Positions 17,974-27,598 of a stretch of DNA of 56,227 nt are shown in pieces. The notes under the pieces were generated by a model. That model worked only from the letters and a program-made list of their open reading frames with translations. It was not told the DNA's origin and ran no database searches. Each line of letters begins with the position of its first letter. Position 1 is the stretch's first letter. The stretch is from a virus: IMG/VR virus record IMGVR_UViG_3300046003_007106, positions 1 through 56,227 of that record; one strand, 5' to 3'. A program made the position numbers and the translations under genes.

Positions 17974-18924
17974 ATGAAAATATGTCAAGTGCACCCAGGA
18001 TGTGGGATCCCAGTACCACCACCTAATTGGGGTGCTGTAGAAAAAATAGTTTGGGAGTTTACCCAAAATTTAAGATTATTGGGCCATGAGGTTGATATCA
18101 AATATGCGAATGAAATTCAACCAGGTGAATATGATGTTGTTCACGTACATATGGCTAATTTATGTCATTTCTTACATGATAGAGGTATACCATACATTTA
18201 TCAATTACATGATCATCACGCTTTTTACTATGGTAAAGGGTCATATGTTTTTAACCAAAATAATAGAGCTATTCTTGAATCACAAGTATCGTTAATGCCA
18301 GGTAGATTCTTGGTACCGTATTTTGATACTGAAAAAGCGATTTATTTTTCACATGGTGTAAATACAGATTTTTATCACCCATCAAATGTTAGACCAAAAG
18401 AACATAAACTATTATGTTTAGCGAATAATGGTTTAGCTGGTATGGATGGTTATGATAGAAAAGGTTTTGGTTTTGCAATTCAAGCTGCGATGGCTAGAAA
18501 TTTACCAATCACAATTGCTGGTCCAAGAAATAATCAAAATTTCTTTAATGAAAACCCTTGGGTTAATGGATACACAAAATTATCAATCGAATGGGAACCA
18601 AATCAAAATGAATTAGTTGATTTATATCATAGACATACAATATTTATGCATCCGTCTGAGTTAGAAGCTGGTCACCCAAATTTAACCTTATTAGAAGCTG
18701 CTGCATGTGGTTTACCTATTAATGGTTGGATTGAAATGGAAACCGATTTCCATGGTATGTGGAGAGCACCAAGAAAAGTCACAGATCTAGTTTGTGGTTT
18801 AGATGCTATTATGGATGATTATGAAGGTTTTAGAGAAAGAGCTTTACAAACAGCCGAATCTTTGTCATGGTATAATAGATCCAAAGAATTATTAGAAGTT
18901 TATAAACAATACACACAAGAATGA
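17974..18924 (+). CDS. Glycosyltransferase family 4, 316 aa
   Basis: This soluble GT4-type enzyme has the N-terminal MKICQVHPG strand, the VVHVHM motif of the first Rossmann fold, and the C-terminal MHPSELEAGHPNLTLLEAAACGLP motif that binds the nucleotide sugar. It starts 3 bases after the preceding stop and overlaps the carbamoyltransferase by 4 bases (ATGA), so the operon is tightly coupled. The acceptor is unknown; it may be a virion or host-surface glycan. Confidence 0.88.
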   Translation: MKICQVHPGCGIPVPPPNWGAVEKIVWEFTQNLRLLGHEVDIKYANEIQPGEYDVVHVHMANLCHFLHDRGIPYIYQLHDHHAFYYGKGSYVFNQNNRAILESQVSLMPGRFLVPYFDTEKAIYFSHGVNTDFYHPSNVRPKEHKLLCLANNGLAGMDGYDRKGFGFAIQAAMARNLPITIAGPRNNQNFFNENPWVNGYTKLSIEWEPNQNELVDLYHRHTIFMHPSELEAGHPNLTLLEAAACGLPINGWIEMETDFHGMWRAPRKVTDLVCGLDAIMDDYEGFRERALQTAESLSWYNRSKELLEVYKQYTQE

Positions 18925-20546
18925 AAATATTAGGACTTTCAGCTGGATCACATTCATGTGGTATAAGTTTAGTAGAAGATGGTAAAATAGTTTTTTCTTT
19001 AGAAGAAGAAAGACACACAAGGGTAAAGGTATTCAAAGATTTTTACAGCGATTATTTAAGATTTCCACACCAATCAATTACCGAGGCTATTAATAAATTT
19101 AACCTAGATCCAAATTCCGTAGATTATATTACGAGTTATTACCCAAAACATGAGGTTAAAGTTTTTTGGGAAGGTATGGGTTTAGGTTTATTCCCAGAAC
19201 AAAAATATGTTTTTATTGATCACCATGATTCACATGCTGGTACCGCTTATTATATGAGTGGTTTTGATGAGGATACACTTGTAGTGACAATGGACGCTAG
19301 TGGTGGTTTATATAGCGCAAAATATTTTATTGGGTCTAAGGGAAATTTAGAATATATCGATGGTATTGATACAACAAGAAAATCTTTTGGTCATTATTAC
19401 GCAATGTTAACAGAGTTTTTAGGTTTTAAAAGACTTAAAGATGAGGGTAAAATTGTTGGTATGGCTGCACATGGTAATTACGATGGTATTTCATATCGAG
19501 CTTTTAATGATTGCATAAGTATTGAAGGTATACATACGGACAAAGATCAGTCAGATGTTTTATTTGGTCAATTATATGTTGATTTCTATACAAAATATTA
19601 TAAAATTTTAGGTTCCAAAGTATTTTTTGGTACAAAAGCTGACTTAGCGTACACAGGACAACTTGTTTTTGAGGAAAAAATATTACAAGTATTCAACAAC
19701 TTACATAATATGTTTCCTAATGTCAAGAAAGTTGCTGTTGCTGGTGGTGTTTTTGCTAATGTAAAATTAAATAAACGTATCAACGAATTATATTGGGTTG
19801 ATGAAATGTTTGTCGCACCACCAATGGGTGATGAAGGTTGTCCACTTGGTTGCGCTTTAATGGTACATAAAATGTTTACACCAGACTTTAAACCATTCAA
19901 ATTAGATAATATGTTTATGGGTATATCTTATACAGACGCTGAAGTTGGTGAACATTATTGGGATCAAAATAAATTCTCAAGAGAAATATTTACACCAGAA
20001 TTAGCAGCGAAATATCTTGCTAACGGTAAAATAATAGGTGTTTTCAATGGTAAACATGAACATGGTCCTAGAGCTTTAGGTAATAGAAGTATTATTGGTG
20101 AAGTAACTAATCCAGATACCTATGACAAGATTAACAATAAGCTACAGAGAAACGATTTTATGCCATTTGCACCAGCTGTTATGGAAGAACATGCTGATAC
20201 AATATTTAACGTCACAAAATCAAGATATACAGCTGAGTTTATGACCATGTTGTATGATACAAGACCTGAGTGGGTTGATAGAATACCAACGGTTGTTCAC
20301 CCTAAAGATAAAACAGCTAGAATACAAATAGTAACTAAAACAAGTAATCCAACGTTTTATAAAATATTGGATGAATACAATAAATTAACTGGCGTACCCG
20401 TTCTTTTAAATACATCATTTAATGTACACGAAGAACCGATTGTATGTCACCCAAACGAAGCGTTTAACCATTTGGAAAATGATGTCGTTGACTTATTAAT
20501 AATAAACAATTTTATCTATAGAAAATATGAAGGATATATTAATTAA
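18921..20546 (+). CDS. Carbamoyltransferase of the NodU/CmcH type
   Basis: The 541-residue protein has both domains of this family. The N-terminal ASKHA-like kinase fold has the metal/carbamate-binding HHDSHA motif (His101, His102, His105). The C-terminal YrdC-like part has HGPRALGNRSI, FMPFAPAVM and LLNTSFNVHEEPIVC. Members transfer a carbamoyl group from carbamoyl phosphate, via carbamoyl-AMP, to a hydroxyl of a sugar or antibiotic. Its place between two glycosyltransferases suggests that the transferred sugar is carbamoylated. The start overlaps the previous gene by 4 bases and its end overlaps the next by 20. Confidence 0.93.
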   Translation: MKILGLSAGSHSCGISLVEDGKIVFSLEEERHTRVKVFKDFYSDYLRFPHQSITEAINKFNLDPNSVDYITSYYPKHEVKVFWEGMGLGLFPEQKYVFIDHHDSHAGTAYYMSGFDEDTLVVTMDASGGLYSAKYFIGSKGNLEYIDGIDTTRKSFGHYYAMLTEFLGFKRLKDEGKIVGMAAHGNYDGISYRAFNDCISIEGIHTDKDQSDVLFGQLYVDFYTKYYKILGSKVFFGTKADLAYTGQLVFEEKILQVFNNLHNMFPNVKKVAVAGGVFANVKLNKRINELYWVDEMFVAPPMGDEGCPLGCALMVHKMFTPDFKPFKLDNMFMGISYTDAEVGEHYWDQNKFSREIFTPELAAKYLANGKIIGVFNGKHEHGPRALGNRSIIGEVTNPDTYDKINNKLQRNDFMPFAPAVMEEHADTIFNVTKSRYTAEFMTMLYDTRPEWVDRIPTVVHPKDKTARIQIVTKTSNPTFYKILDEYNKLTGVPVLLNTSFNVHEEPIVCHPNEAFNHLENDVVDLLIINNFIYRKYEGYIN

Positions 20547-21735
20547 CGAATACAATAACACCGAAATTTTAGGTAATGATTATAAACAAGAATCAAATTC
20601 TTTTATCACACATTTTGTGAATGGAGCTTTATGTGAGATTAAAGGACCGATATCAAAAAAATACAAGGTTGTTTTTTCTGATAATAAAACTGGATATGTT
20701 CATTACGTATCCGAAATCACAAACAATATGTGGGTTAAAAGCACCATTGAATATTTTGTTGAATGGAATATTAAAGTTTATGAATTAGATACCGATGAAT
20801 TGGTTTTTGAACACATATATGATTGTAAAGACAAGCGAGTTTATATTCACCTAGATAGCTCTGCCATTGGTGATACAATGGCTTGGTTTCCTTATGTAGA
20901 TGAGTTTAGAAAAAAACACGGTTGTAAAGTACTGTGCTCAACATACCATAATGAGTGGTTCGAGCAGATGTACCCAGAAATTGAATTTATCAAACCTGGT
21001 ACACCTGTAAATGATTTATATGCTATGTATAAAATCGGTTGGTTTTATGATGACAAAGAAATCGTTAAATCTAAAATACCGATCGACTTTAAACAACATC
21101 CGTTACAAGAAGCTAGTTCATGTATTTTAGGGCTTGATTATACAGAAATCAAACCAAAAATATCCGTACCTGACGAACCTAGTAGAATTGAAGGTAAATA
21201 CGTAATTATTGCACCACACGCATCTGCGCATGCTAAGTATTGGAATCACCCAGGTGGATGGCAAGGTGTTATTGATCACTTAAATGATAATGGTTATAAG
21301 GTTGTTATGATCACATCAGAAAAATTAGGTGACGAATGGCATGATTCCAAACTTGGTGGTACGTTAAATAATGTTATTGATAAAACTGGTGGTCATATTA
21401 ACCTTGTTGACCGAATGATTGATATTAAACATGCGTCAGCCTTTATTGGTCTTGGTAGTGGATTAAGTTGGTTATCTTGGGCCATTGGAACACCTACGGT
21501 TCTTATTTCAGGGTTTAGTTACCCTTTATCAGAGTTTTCTGATTGCGAAAGAATATTCAATCCAGATGTTTGTAACGGATGTTTTAATAGACATTGGTTA
21601 AACCCAGGGGATTGGGAATGGTGCCCAGATCATAAAGATACCCCAAGACATTTTGAGTGTTCTAAAACCATTAAAACTCAAACGGTTATAGATGCCGTTA
21701 ATAAACTTTTAATTGAAAAAAAGGGGTTTTTATAA
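20527..21735 (+). CDS. TibC/AAH-type (BAHT family) protein O-heptosyltransferase
   Basis: The C-terminal half is a GT9-like fold (YVIIAPHASAHAKYWNHPGGW, then IGLGSGLSWLSWAIGTPTVLI). It is followed by four cysteines, Cys349, Cys352, Cys366 and Cys378 (C-x2-C-x13-C-x11-C), which match the iron-finger of the bacterial autotransporter heptosyltransferase family. The N-terminal domain with LDSSAIGDTMAWFPYVDEF also fits. Known members add heptose to serines of autotransporter adhesins, so this phage enzyme probably O-glycosylates a protein, either of the virion or of the cell. It is the last gene of the sugar operon. Confidence 0.82.
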   Translation: MKDILINEYNNTEILGNDYKQESNSFITHFVNGALCEIKGPISKKYKVVFSDNKTGYVHYVSEITNNMWVKSTIEYFVEWNIKVYELDTDELVFEHIYDCKDKRVYIHLDSSAIGDTMAWFPYVDEFRKKHGCKVLCSTYHNEWFEQMYPEIEFIKPGTPVNDLYAMYKIGWFYDDKEIVKSKIPIDFKQHPLQEASSCILGLDYTEIKPKISVPDEPSRIEGKYVIIAPHASAHAKYWNHPGGWQGVIDHLNDNGYKVVMITSEKLGDEWHDSKLGGTLNNVIDKTGGHINLVDRMIDIKHASAFIGLGSGLSWLSWAIGTPTVLISGFSYPLSEFSDCERIFNPDVCNGCFNRHWLNPGDWEWCPDHKDTPRHFECSKTIKTQTVIDAVNKLLIEKKGFL

Positions 21736-21756
21736 AAAAAAATAGGTAAAAAGTTT

Positions 21757-21783
21757 TTTGGTAAGTTTTTTTAGGTACCTTTG
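21757..21783 (+). promoter_or_regulatory. Possible host-type promoter for peptidase gene
   Basis: TACCTTTG (21776-21783) matches the -7 element. The nearest TTTG (21757-21760) is only 15 bases upstream, so the call is weak. Confidence 0.35.
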
Positions 21784-21838
21784 TTGTTAATTATGTTTAG
21801 TTGTAAAACATATATAACAAAATTAAAACCATATTTTA

Positions 21839-22672
21839 ATGAGTAAAGAAAAATTAAAAGATATACTCTCCACCCCAACTTATTGTGGTCAAGAACAATA
21901 TCTTATAGCAAAAATAACAAGATATCTTAGCGAAAGTAATTTAGATTATGTTATTGATGAGCATGGTAATATCTATGTAACAAAAGGTGTTGCTGATTTC
22001 TATCCTTGTGTTGTAGCGCATACAGATTCAGTCCATAAAATTGTTGAAATGGATATCCTTGAACGTGAGGATGATGAGGAGATTTTGTATGCTGTTGAAA
22101 AGGGTACGAATAAACCAACTGGATGTGGTGGGGATAATAAAGCTGGTGTTTATGTTTGCCTTGAATTACTTGAACGTGTTGAAGTACTTAAAGCTGCTTT
22201 TTTTGTTTCAGAAGAATATGGTTGTTTTGGTTCAATACTTTCAGATGAAACATTCTTTGAAAATGTTGGATATGCATTGCAATTTGATGCACCAGAAAAT
22301 GATTGGGTGACCCATTATTGTAATGGTGTTAAATTATTTGATGAGGAAGGTGATTTTTATAAAACAATCCAACCAATCCTAGAGGATTACATGGGTGATT
22401 ACACTTTGGGTAGACATCCGTACACAGATGTCAGCATCCTAGGGGCTTTTCATGATTTTTCTTGTATCAACTATTCGGTTGGTTACTGGAATATGCACTC
22501 AAAGATAGAGTATGTTAGTATTGGTTATGTACAACAAGCTAAAAACATCGCTTTAGAGGTCATTTCTTCTCTTGGTAACATAAAGTATCCATTTATAGAT
22601 GAAAACATCAAAATGGACAAGGAAAAGGTTAAAGATAAAGCTTTAAAGTCACTTAACGCATTACGAAAGTAA
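21839..22672 (+). CDS. M20/M42-like zinc aminopeptidase, 277 aa
   Basis: This is a compact di-zinc peptidase core without the usual dimerisation insert. The metal and catalytic residues are visible in VVAHTDSVH, GCGGDNKAGV, SEEYGCFGS (general base Glu), QFDAPENDW and a C-terminal NMHSKIEYV. The length is short for PepT or PepV, so it is probably a single-domain form. It could trim peptides during infection or act on a cell-wall or modified peptide. It stands alone between the sugar operon and convergent genes. Confidence 0.8.
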   Translation: MSKEKLKDILSTPTYCGQEQYLIAKITRYLSESNLDYVIDEHGNIYVTKGVADFYPCVVAHTDSVHKIVEMDILEREDDEEILYAVEKGTNKPTGCGGDNKAGVYVCLELLERVEVLKAAFFVSEEYGCFGSILSDETFFENVGYALQFDAPENDWVTHYCNGVKLFDEEGDFYKTIQPILEDYMGDYTLGRHPYTDVSILGAFHDFSCINYSVGYWNMHSKIEYVSIGYVQQAKNIALEVISSLGNIKYPFIDENIKMDKEKVKDKALKSLNALRK

Positions 22673-22706
22673 AAAAACATTTATATGTAACCAAAATTAA
22701 TGAATA

Positions 22707-22904
22707 TTACATATTTTGATTTACATATGCTATTATTTCATCAGCATCATTAAATTTGCTTCCGTTATAATCCATTGTAGTATCTATTACTATAATACCA
22801 TTGGCTGTCGATAAATGGCATTGTATTTCGCTTATTTTTACACAAGCTCCATTGTTCCATTCTTCTAATCTTACTGCTGTTATTGTGTTGTTGTTTATTA
22901 TCAT
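22707..22904 (-). CDS. Small hypothetical protein, 65 aa
   Basis: The start codon overlaps the stop of the collagen-like gene by 4 bases, so it is translated from the same minus-strand message. The product has alternating beta-type hydrophobic residues and two cysteines and no membrane segment. Position after a fibre-type gene suggests a small chaperone or accessory protein, but nothing in the sequence shows it. Confidence 0.6.
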   Translation of the reverse strand: MIINNNTITAVRLEEWNNGACVKISEIQCHLSTANGIIVIDTTMDYNGSKFNDADEIIAYVNQNM

Positions 22905-24388
22905 GTTTGTCGTATTCTTTCTATTTCGTAGCTTGAACCTTTAAAAGTGTCAAGAGCACTTCCTAATGAGTTTGCTGCTATTATGTATTGATCTATTGTC
23001 CAGTTTATAGCGATGTTTGCAAATGCAGATGTTGAGGTATTTGTATATTCAAAAGCTGAATTCGCGGTAACATTATACGTTTCAGTATTTCCTGTTACAT
23101 TTTTTATATATAACTTTCTGTCCATCTGTTCCATCCTAGGATTTGCGGTTGTTGACCAACTACCTAATAATGTTGCACCTGAAACTGTGCTAGTTGTGTT
23201 TATATATATGAACGCAAAATTACTTCCATTAAACCCTGTTTTCTGTCCTCTCCAACTGATTCGAACAATGTCACCAGCAGCAAAGGTGTTTGCTGGGATT
23301 AATTGTGAATATATTAATGTTAACGCTGTTGAACTACTTACTACTGCGCTGTCATTTACATTTACTACTCTATATGCTGGAGCCGATGTACCAGAAGAAC
23401 CAGCTAAACCAGATGTACCAGAAGAACCAGCTAAACCAGATGTACCAGCTAAACCAGATGTACCAGCTAAACCAGATGTACCAGAAGAACCAGCAGGACC
23501 TTGTTGTGCCCAAGTACTATGAATATGTGAATATGTGTTTGAAGATTGAAAATAAACTTGAGCTTGATGAGAACTTGCGTTTCTATTTCTTGATGTAACG
23601 AGAACTAAAAATCTATCATAACCTGTAATATCAATTGGGTTTTGAATATACATGTTAAGTTCATAAACTTCCGAAGCAACATGGTCCCTTAGATACTCTA
23701 TATCTGAACCATTTGCAATTAAATTAGTCCAAACACCCTCTGAAGTCCCACCTAATAAATAAAATCTCAATCCAATATTATTTACATCATTATTAGCATC
23801 AGCTTTAGCATAAATATTCATTACCCATATACCAGGGGGTAATACATTATGAGTATTGACAGGTAATGTATTTTTGTATATTGCAAACTGAGCAACCATG
23901 ACATCCACGGTATTTGAGTTTGGTGTTGAATAACTAATTATTGTTTGTGAGTCTGTTAAATCAGGTGTTAAACCTAATTCACTTATATCAGCGTTTGTTG
24001 TTGGGGTAATTGTAATAGAAGTGGCGTTTTGAAGAGTTTGTCCAATTGCCTCACCTAATGTTGCATTACTAACGACAGATAGATTAGGTGAAACGTCATT
24101 AATGTAATTCATGTATAAAACATAACCACCTGCACCTGCACTATCAGTACCACTTGTACCAGAAGAACCAGTTAAACCAGATGTACCAGAAGAACCAGTT
24201 AAACCAGATGTACCAGATGAACCTGAAGTACCAGATGATCCTGAAGTTCTTGAAACACCTGAAGTACCTGATGAACCAGTACCGACACTTTCTATAGCAC
24301 TCTTTAGATTTACAAAGTTACCATCTAGTTCCGCATAGGTTAGTGCTCTTCCTAGCTCATTTCTAGAATAAATTGTTATGTCCGCCAT
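22901..24388 (-). CDS. Collagen-like fibre protein, 495 aa
   Basis: The N-terminus (ADITIYSRNELGRALTYAELDGNF) has the attachment-type pattern common in phage structural proteins. Two runs of Gly-X-Y triplets follow, residues about 37-80 (GSS-GTS-GLT units) and 296-336 (GSS-GTS-GLA units). They separate a beta-rich domain of about 210 residues from a C-terminal beta domain of about 155 residues. Such triplets form trimeric collagen-like stalks in phage fibres. The many Ser and Thr in the triplets are possible acceptors for the O-glycosylation enzymes encoded nearby. A late-type element lies upstream. It is either a virion fibre or a head decoration. Confidence 0.8.
   Translation of the reverse strand: MADITIYSRNELGRALTYAELDGNFVNLKSAIESVGTGSSGTSGVSRTSGSSGTSGSSGTSGLTGSSGTSGLTGSSGTSGTDSAGAGGYVLYMNYINDVSPNLSVVSNATLGEAIGQTLQNATSITITPTTNADISELGLTPDLTDSQTIISYSTPNSNTVDVMVAQFAIYKNTLPVNTHNVLPPGIWVMNIYAKADANNDVNNIGLRFYLLGGTSEGVWTNLIANGSDIEYLRDHVASEVYELNMYIQNPIDITGYDRFLVLVTSRNRNASSHQAQVYFQSSNTYSHIHSTWAQQGPAGSSGTSGLAGTSGLAGTSGLAGSSGTSGLAGSSGTSAPAYRVVNVNDSAVVSSSTALTLIYSQLIPANTFAAGDIVRISWRGQKTGFNGSNFAFIYINTTSTVSGATLLGSWSTTANPRMEQMDRKLYIKNVTGNTETYNVTANSAFEYTNTSTSAFANIAINWTIDQYIIAANSLGSALDTFKGSSYEIERIRQT
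23384..23501 (-). repeat. Second collagen-like triplet repeat
   Basis: Tandem near-identical units of 9-18 bases encode G-S-S-G-T-S and G-L-A triplets. Confidence 0.8.
24147..24283 (-). repeat. First collagen-like triplet repeat
   Basis: Tandem units encode G-S-S-G-T-S and G-L-T triplets near the N-terminus of the fibre protein. Confidence 0.8.
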
Positions 24389-24414
24389 TTATATATTATT
24401 TTAAACTATTAATA

Positions 24415-24422
24415 TATAAATA
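24415..24422 (-). promoter_or_regulatory. Late-promoter-like element for collagen-like fibre gene
   Basis: Minus-strand TATTTATA lies 26 bases before the ATG at 24388. Confidence 0.5.
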
Positions 24423-24472
24423 GTATCAAATACCAATAAAACAACAGTACCAAGCTTTTTTTTTATTATTTT

Positions 24473-26938
24473 TTACTCTGTAATATTCACATTAATCTTA
24501 TCAGCTTTAAGATTATAAGTTAAACCTATTTTACCAGACTTAGGCATTTGTTTACGTAACATTTCATCAGAAATTGGATCTTCAACATATTTTTGTATGG
24601 TTCTTTGAATTTCTCTTGCACCATATAATTTATTAAAACCTTTTTCTAGAATAAATTCTTTAATTTTTTTATCAATTTTAAGCGTAAAACCCATTTCCTT
24701 TAAATGGTTTTCAAAATCTTTTAACCGTAACTCAATGATTTTAATCACATCATCTTGCGATAAATAATTAAAATAAACGATTTCATCTAAACGATTAATA
24801 AATTCTGGTTTAAAAGTTTTCTTAAGATTCTTTTCAATAATACTTTTTGAATTAGCAGCACTCTCAGTTTCAGAATCATTGAAACCAATCTTTGTACCAA
24901 AATCTTGAACTTCTTTCAAACCGATATTTGATGTCATGATAATAATGGTGTTTTTGAAATTAATTTTTCTACCATTAGCATCAGTTAAATAACCCTCATC
25001 CAATAATTGGAGCATAACATTGAAAATATCTGGATGAGCTTTCTCAATTTCATCAAATAAAACCAAAGAATACGGTTTATTTTTAACTTTTTCGGTTAAT
25101 TGACCACCTTCGTTATAACCAACATATCCTGGGGGGGCTCCAATTAATTTACTGATGTTAAATTTCTCAGAATACTCTGACATATCAACACGAATAATCG
25201 CGTCCTGTGAACCAAAAACTTTTTCCGCTAAACATTTTGCCAACTCAGTTTTACCAACCCCAGTTGGTCCGATGAACAGAAAAGATCCAATCGGTTTAGA
25301 TTGCTTTCTGATACCAGTTCTATTTCTTTTAATGGAAGAAACAACTTTATCGATTGCATCCGACTGACCAATAACGCAATTAGTTAACTCAGTACCCATG
25401 GCTAATAATTTTGTTATTTCATTTTCAGACACTTTACTAACAGGTATACCTGTCATCATTGAAACTACCTCTGCTATCATATCATCCGTCACAATATTTC
25501 TTTTATCGTTAATTGATAATTTCCAAGCTGAATTTTCTTTATCTAATTCAGTAAGAATCTTTTTTTCTTGATCACGAAGTTGAGCCGCTTGTTCAAAATT
25601 TTGAGTTTTAACAACTTGTTGTTTTTGGTCTTTAATATCTTTTAATTTAGATTCAAGATCTTTAATTTTTTGTGGTGCTTTAACAGCTACCTGTGTTCTT
25701 GAACCAGCCTCATCCATAATGTCAATGGCTTTATCAGGGAACTCTCTATTTGTTATATAACGGTCAGCTAATGCGATGATTTCATCGATAGCCTCTTCTG
25801 TATAAGTTACTTTATGAAAATCCTCATACTTCACTTTAATATTCATTAAGATTTCTTTTGTTTCACCCAATTGTGGTGGGTTAACCATAACTTTCTGGAA
25901 TCTACGATCCAAAGCCCCATCTTTTTCAATATGTTCACGATACTCATCAAGAGTTGTGGCACCGATACATTGCAATTCTCCACGAGCCAACGCTGGTTTA
26001 AATACGTTTGCTGCATCTAAAGAACCAGATGAGTTACCAGCACCAACGATTGTGTGTAATTCATCAATAAATAAGATTACATTAGGGTTATCTTTAGCCT
26101 CATCAACGATAGCCTTGATTCTTTCCTCAAACTGACCACGATATTTTGTACCAGCAACCAATGATGTCATATCCAACGTTACAACACGTTTGTTCATCAA
26201 CGGTCTTGGACAATCACCATTCGCAATTTTAATCGCTAAACTCTCAGCAATCGCTGTTTTACCAACCCCTGGATCACCAATCAAAATCGGGTTATTTTTC
26301 TTTCTTCTTGTTAAAATTTGACAAACTCTCTCAACTTCTGATGCACGACCAATAACAGGATCCAATTTACCTTCTTGAGCCAACACGGTTAAATCACGAC
26401 CAAAATTATCTAATGTTGGTGTTTTTGATTTACTATTTTTGTTAGCTTCATTTAACGGTTTTCTATCTCTAGGTAACTCATCATCATTAGAAAACACACT
26501 TGATTGTGGTGTTGACAATTGCTTAATTTTTTTAGCAATAAAAGTTTTTGTTAAACCATATTCTTTAAACAATTTAACAATCGCGTTATCTTTTTCCATT
26601 GAAACCAAAAAGAAAAGCTCAACAGTAATATAATCAGTTGGTTTTTTTCTGAGAATACATTCTTTTATTGTTTCCTGTAATTCGGGTTCAAAAGGTAATA
26701 TACCATCTTGCTTACCGTTAAATGAGTCTGATAACCTTTTATTAAAATCGTTTAAGTCATTAACCATTACATCAAAATCCAAAACTTTGTTTTTAACAAC
26801 TTCATAGATCATATTCTCGGTAGTAAGTATACCGAATATAACATGCTGTAACTTAAGTGTTGAGTCGCTATACTTAACTGCTACAGATTGGCCTTTAGTA
26901 AAGGCGGTTCTTAACTCATTTGTCATTCTTTCTCTCAT
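24473..26938 (-). CDS. ClpC-like AAA+ protein unfoldase
   Basis: The 821-residue protein has a Clp N-domain (1-140), a first AAA module (Walker A GDPGVGKT, 221-228; Walker [10 protein letters not shown]), and a middle region with a UVR-like [16 protein letters not shown] segment. A second AAA module follows (Walker A GPTGVGKT near 557; [12 protein letters not shown]). An IGF-type loop (TKIGFND near residue 680) is present, the element that docks ClpA/ClpC hexamers on ClpP. No ClpP gene lies in the window, so it may recruit host ClpP and redirect proteolysis, or act alone as a disaggregase. It is transcribed from a near-perfect host-type promoter and so is probably early. Confidence 0.93.
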   Translation of the reverse strand: MRERMTNELRTAFTKGQSVAVKYSDSTLKLQHVIFGILTTENMIYEVVKNKVLDFDVMVNDLNDFNKRLSDSFNGKQDGILPFEPELQETIKECILRKKPTDYITVELFFLVSMEKDNAIVKLFKEYGLTKTFIAKKIKQLSTPQSSVFSNDDELPRDRKPLNEANKNSKSKTPTLDNFGRDLTVLAQEGKLDPVIGRASEVERVCQILTRRKKNNPILIGDPGVGKTAIAESLAIKIANGDCPRPLMNKRVVTLDMTSLVAGTKYRGQFEERIKAIVDEAKDNPNVILFIDELHTIVGAGNSSGSLDAANVFKPALARGELQCIGATTLDEYREHIEKDGALDRRFQKVMVNPPQLGETKEILMNIKVKYEDFHKVTYTEEAIDEIIALADRYITNREFPDKAIDIMDEAGSRTQVAVKAPQKIKDLESKLKDIKDQKQQVVKTQNFEQAAQLRDQEKKILTELDKENSAWKLSINDKRNIVTDDMIAEVVSMMTGIPVSKVSENEITKLLAMGTELTNCVIGQSDAIDKVVSSIKRNRTGIRKQSKPIGSFLFIGPTGVGKTELAKCLAEKVFGSQDAIIRVDMSEYSEKFNISKLIGAPPGYVGYNEGGQLTEKVKNKPYSLVLFDEIEKAHPDIFNVMLQLLDEGYLTDANGRKINFKNTIIIMTSNIGLKEVQDFGTKIGFNDSETESAANSKSIIEKNLKKTFKPEFINRLDEIVYFNYLSQDDVIKIIELRLKDFENHLKEMGFTLKIDKKIKEFILEKGFNKLYGAREIQRTIQKYVEDPISDEMLRKQMPKSGKIGLTYNLKADKINVNITE

Positions 26939-26958
26939 GATAAAATATATATTTTACG

Positions 26959-26989
26959 CAAAAATAGGAATAATATTGACATAACCAAA
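26959..26989 (-). promoter_or_regulatory. Host-type promoter of ClpC-like gene
   Basis: On the minus strand TTTG (26989-26986) is followed after exactly 19 bases by TATTTTTG (26966-26959), 20 bases before the ATG. This is a full match to TTTG-N19-TAnnTTTG. Confidence 0.75.
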
Positions 26990-27006
26990 TTTTTTTCCTA
27001 TTTTTG
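26976..27006 (+). promoter_or_regulatory. Host-type promoter of gene at 27022, divergent and overlapping
   Basis: TTG (26976-26978), 20 bases, then TATTTTTG (26999-27006), 15 bases before the ATG. It overlaps the opposite promoter of the ClpC-like gene. Confidence 0.65.
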
Positions 27007-27021
27007 TTAAAAATAAATATT

Positions 27022-27270
27022 ATGGAAAAAATAACAATCTATTTTAAAGACGGTACGTTTATCGAATATCCTAATTATGACGGGAATAATGTTGTATCTA
27101 TGATAAGCGGTGACCATTTAATTGTAACAACAAAGTCAACACAAGAAACTGATAATGGACCAGTTATCATTAATAACACCATAGTCTATAACTTAGACAC
27201 GGTAAAAAACTTTGTAAAAATAACACCAACAAAAAAATTTAACATCGAAGAAAATGTCAGTAACAAGTAA
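27022..27270 (+). CDS. Small hypothetical protein, 82 aa
   Basis: The ATG at 27022 is chosen because the upstream TTG (27004) lies inside the promoter. The product is beta-rich (ITIYFKDGTFIEYPNYDG) with no known motif. Its end overlaps the KTSC gene by 17 bases, so the two are translated together. The host-type promoter suggests early expression. The function is unknown. Confidence 0.65.
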   Translation: MEKITIYFKDGTFIEYPNYDGNNVVSMISGDHLIVTTKSTQETDNGPVIINNTIVYNLDTVKNFVKITPTKKFNIEENVSNK

Positions 27271-27496
27271 ACAATATTTAGGCGAGAACGTTGTAGTTTC
27301 GTATGAAAGCTCAAACATTAAAGAAGGTAAGTATAATACCAACACTAAAAAACTACAAGTAACATTTAATAATGGTATGATTTATGAATACGATGATGTG
27401 CCACATGAAACTTTCGCTGCTATGAATTTAGCCGAGAGTCAAGGTAAATACTTCAACACAAACATCGCAAAAGCATTCACCTATAGAAAACTTTAA
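27254..27496 (+). CDS. KTSC-domain protein, 80 aa
   Basis: The sequence has the KTSC-domain pattern: SSNIKEGKYNTNTKKLQVTF, GMIYEYDDVP and a C-terminal SQGKYFNTNIAKAFTYRKL. This small domain occurs alone or fused to lysyl-tRNA synthetases and in phages; its biochemical role is not established. It overlaps the preceding gene and is co-expressed with it from a host-type promoter. Confidence 0.8.
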   Translation: MSVTSKQYLGENVVVSYESSNIKEGKYNTNTKKLQVTFNNGMIYEYDDVPHETFAAMNLAESQGKYFNTNIAKAFTYRKL

Positions 27497-27586
27497 TATA
27501 CGTATGTTAGTACATACCACAAAACGGTGAACATTATATTTCTAAATAATTTGGATAGGATTACTTAATTTAACTGAAAACAGAGG

Positions 27587-27594
27587 TATTTATC
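27587..27594 (+). promoter_or_regulatory. Late-promoter-like element close to ATG at 27599
   Basis: TATTTATC ends only 4 bases before the ATG, so if used it would give an almost leaderless message. Confidence 0.35.
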
Positions 27595-27598
27595 TAAT

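Noticed and set aside
23384-24283. Regularly spaced short repeats that could suggest a CRISPR array
   Set aside because: The units are in frame and encode collagen-like triplets inside a long gene. There are no unique spacers.
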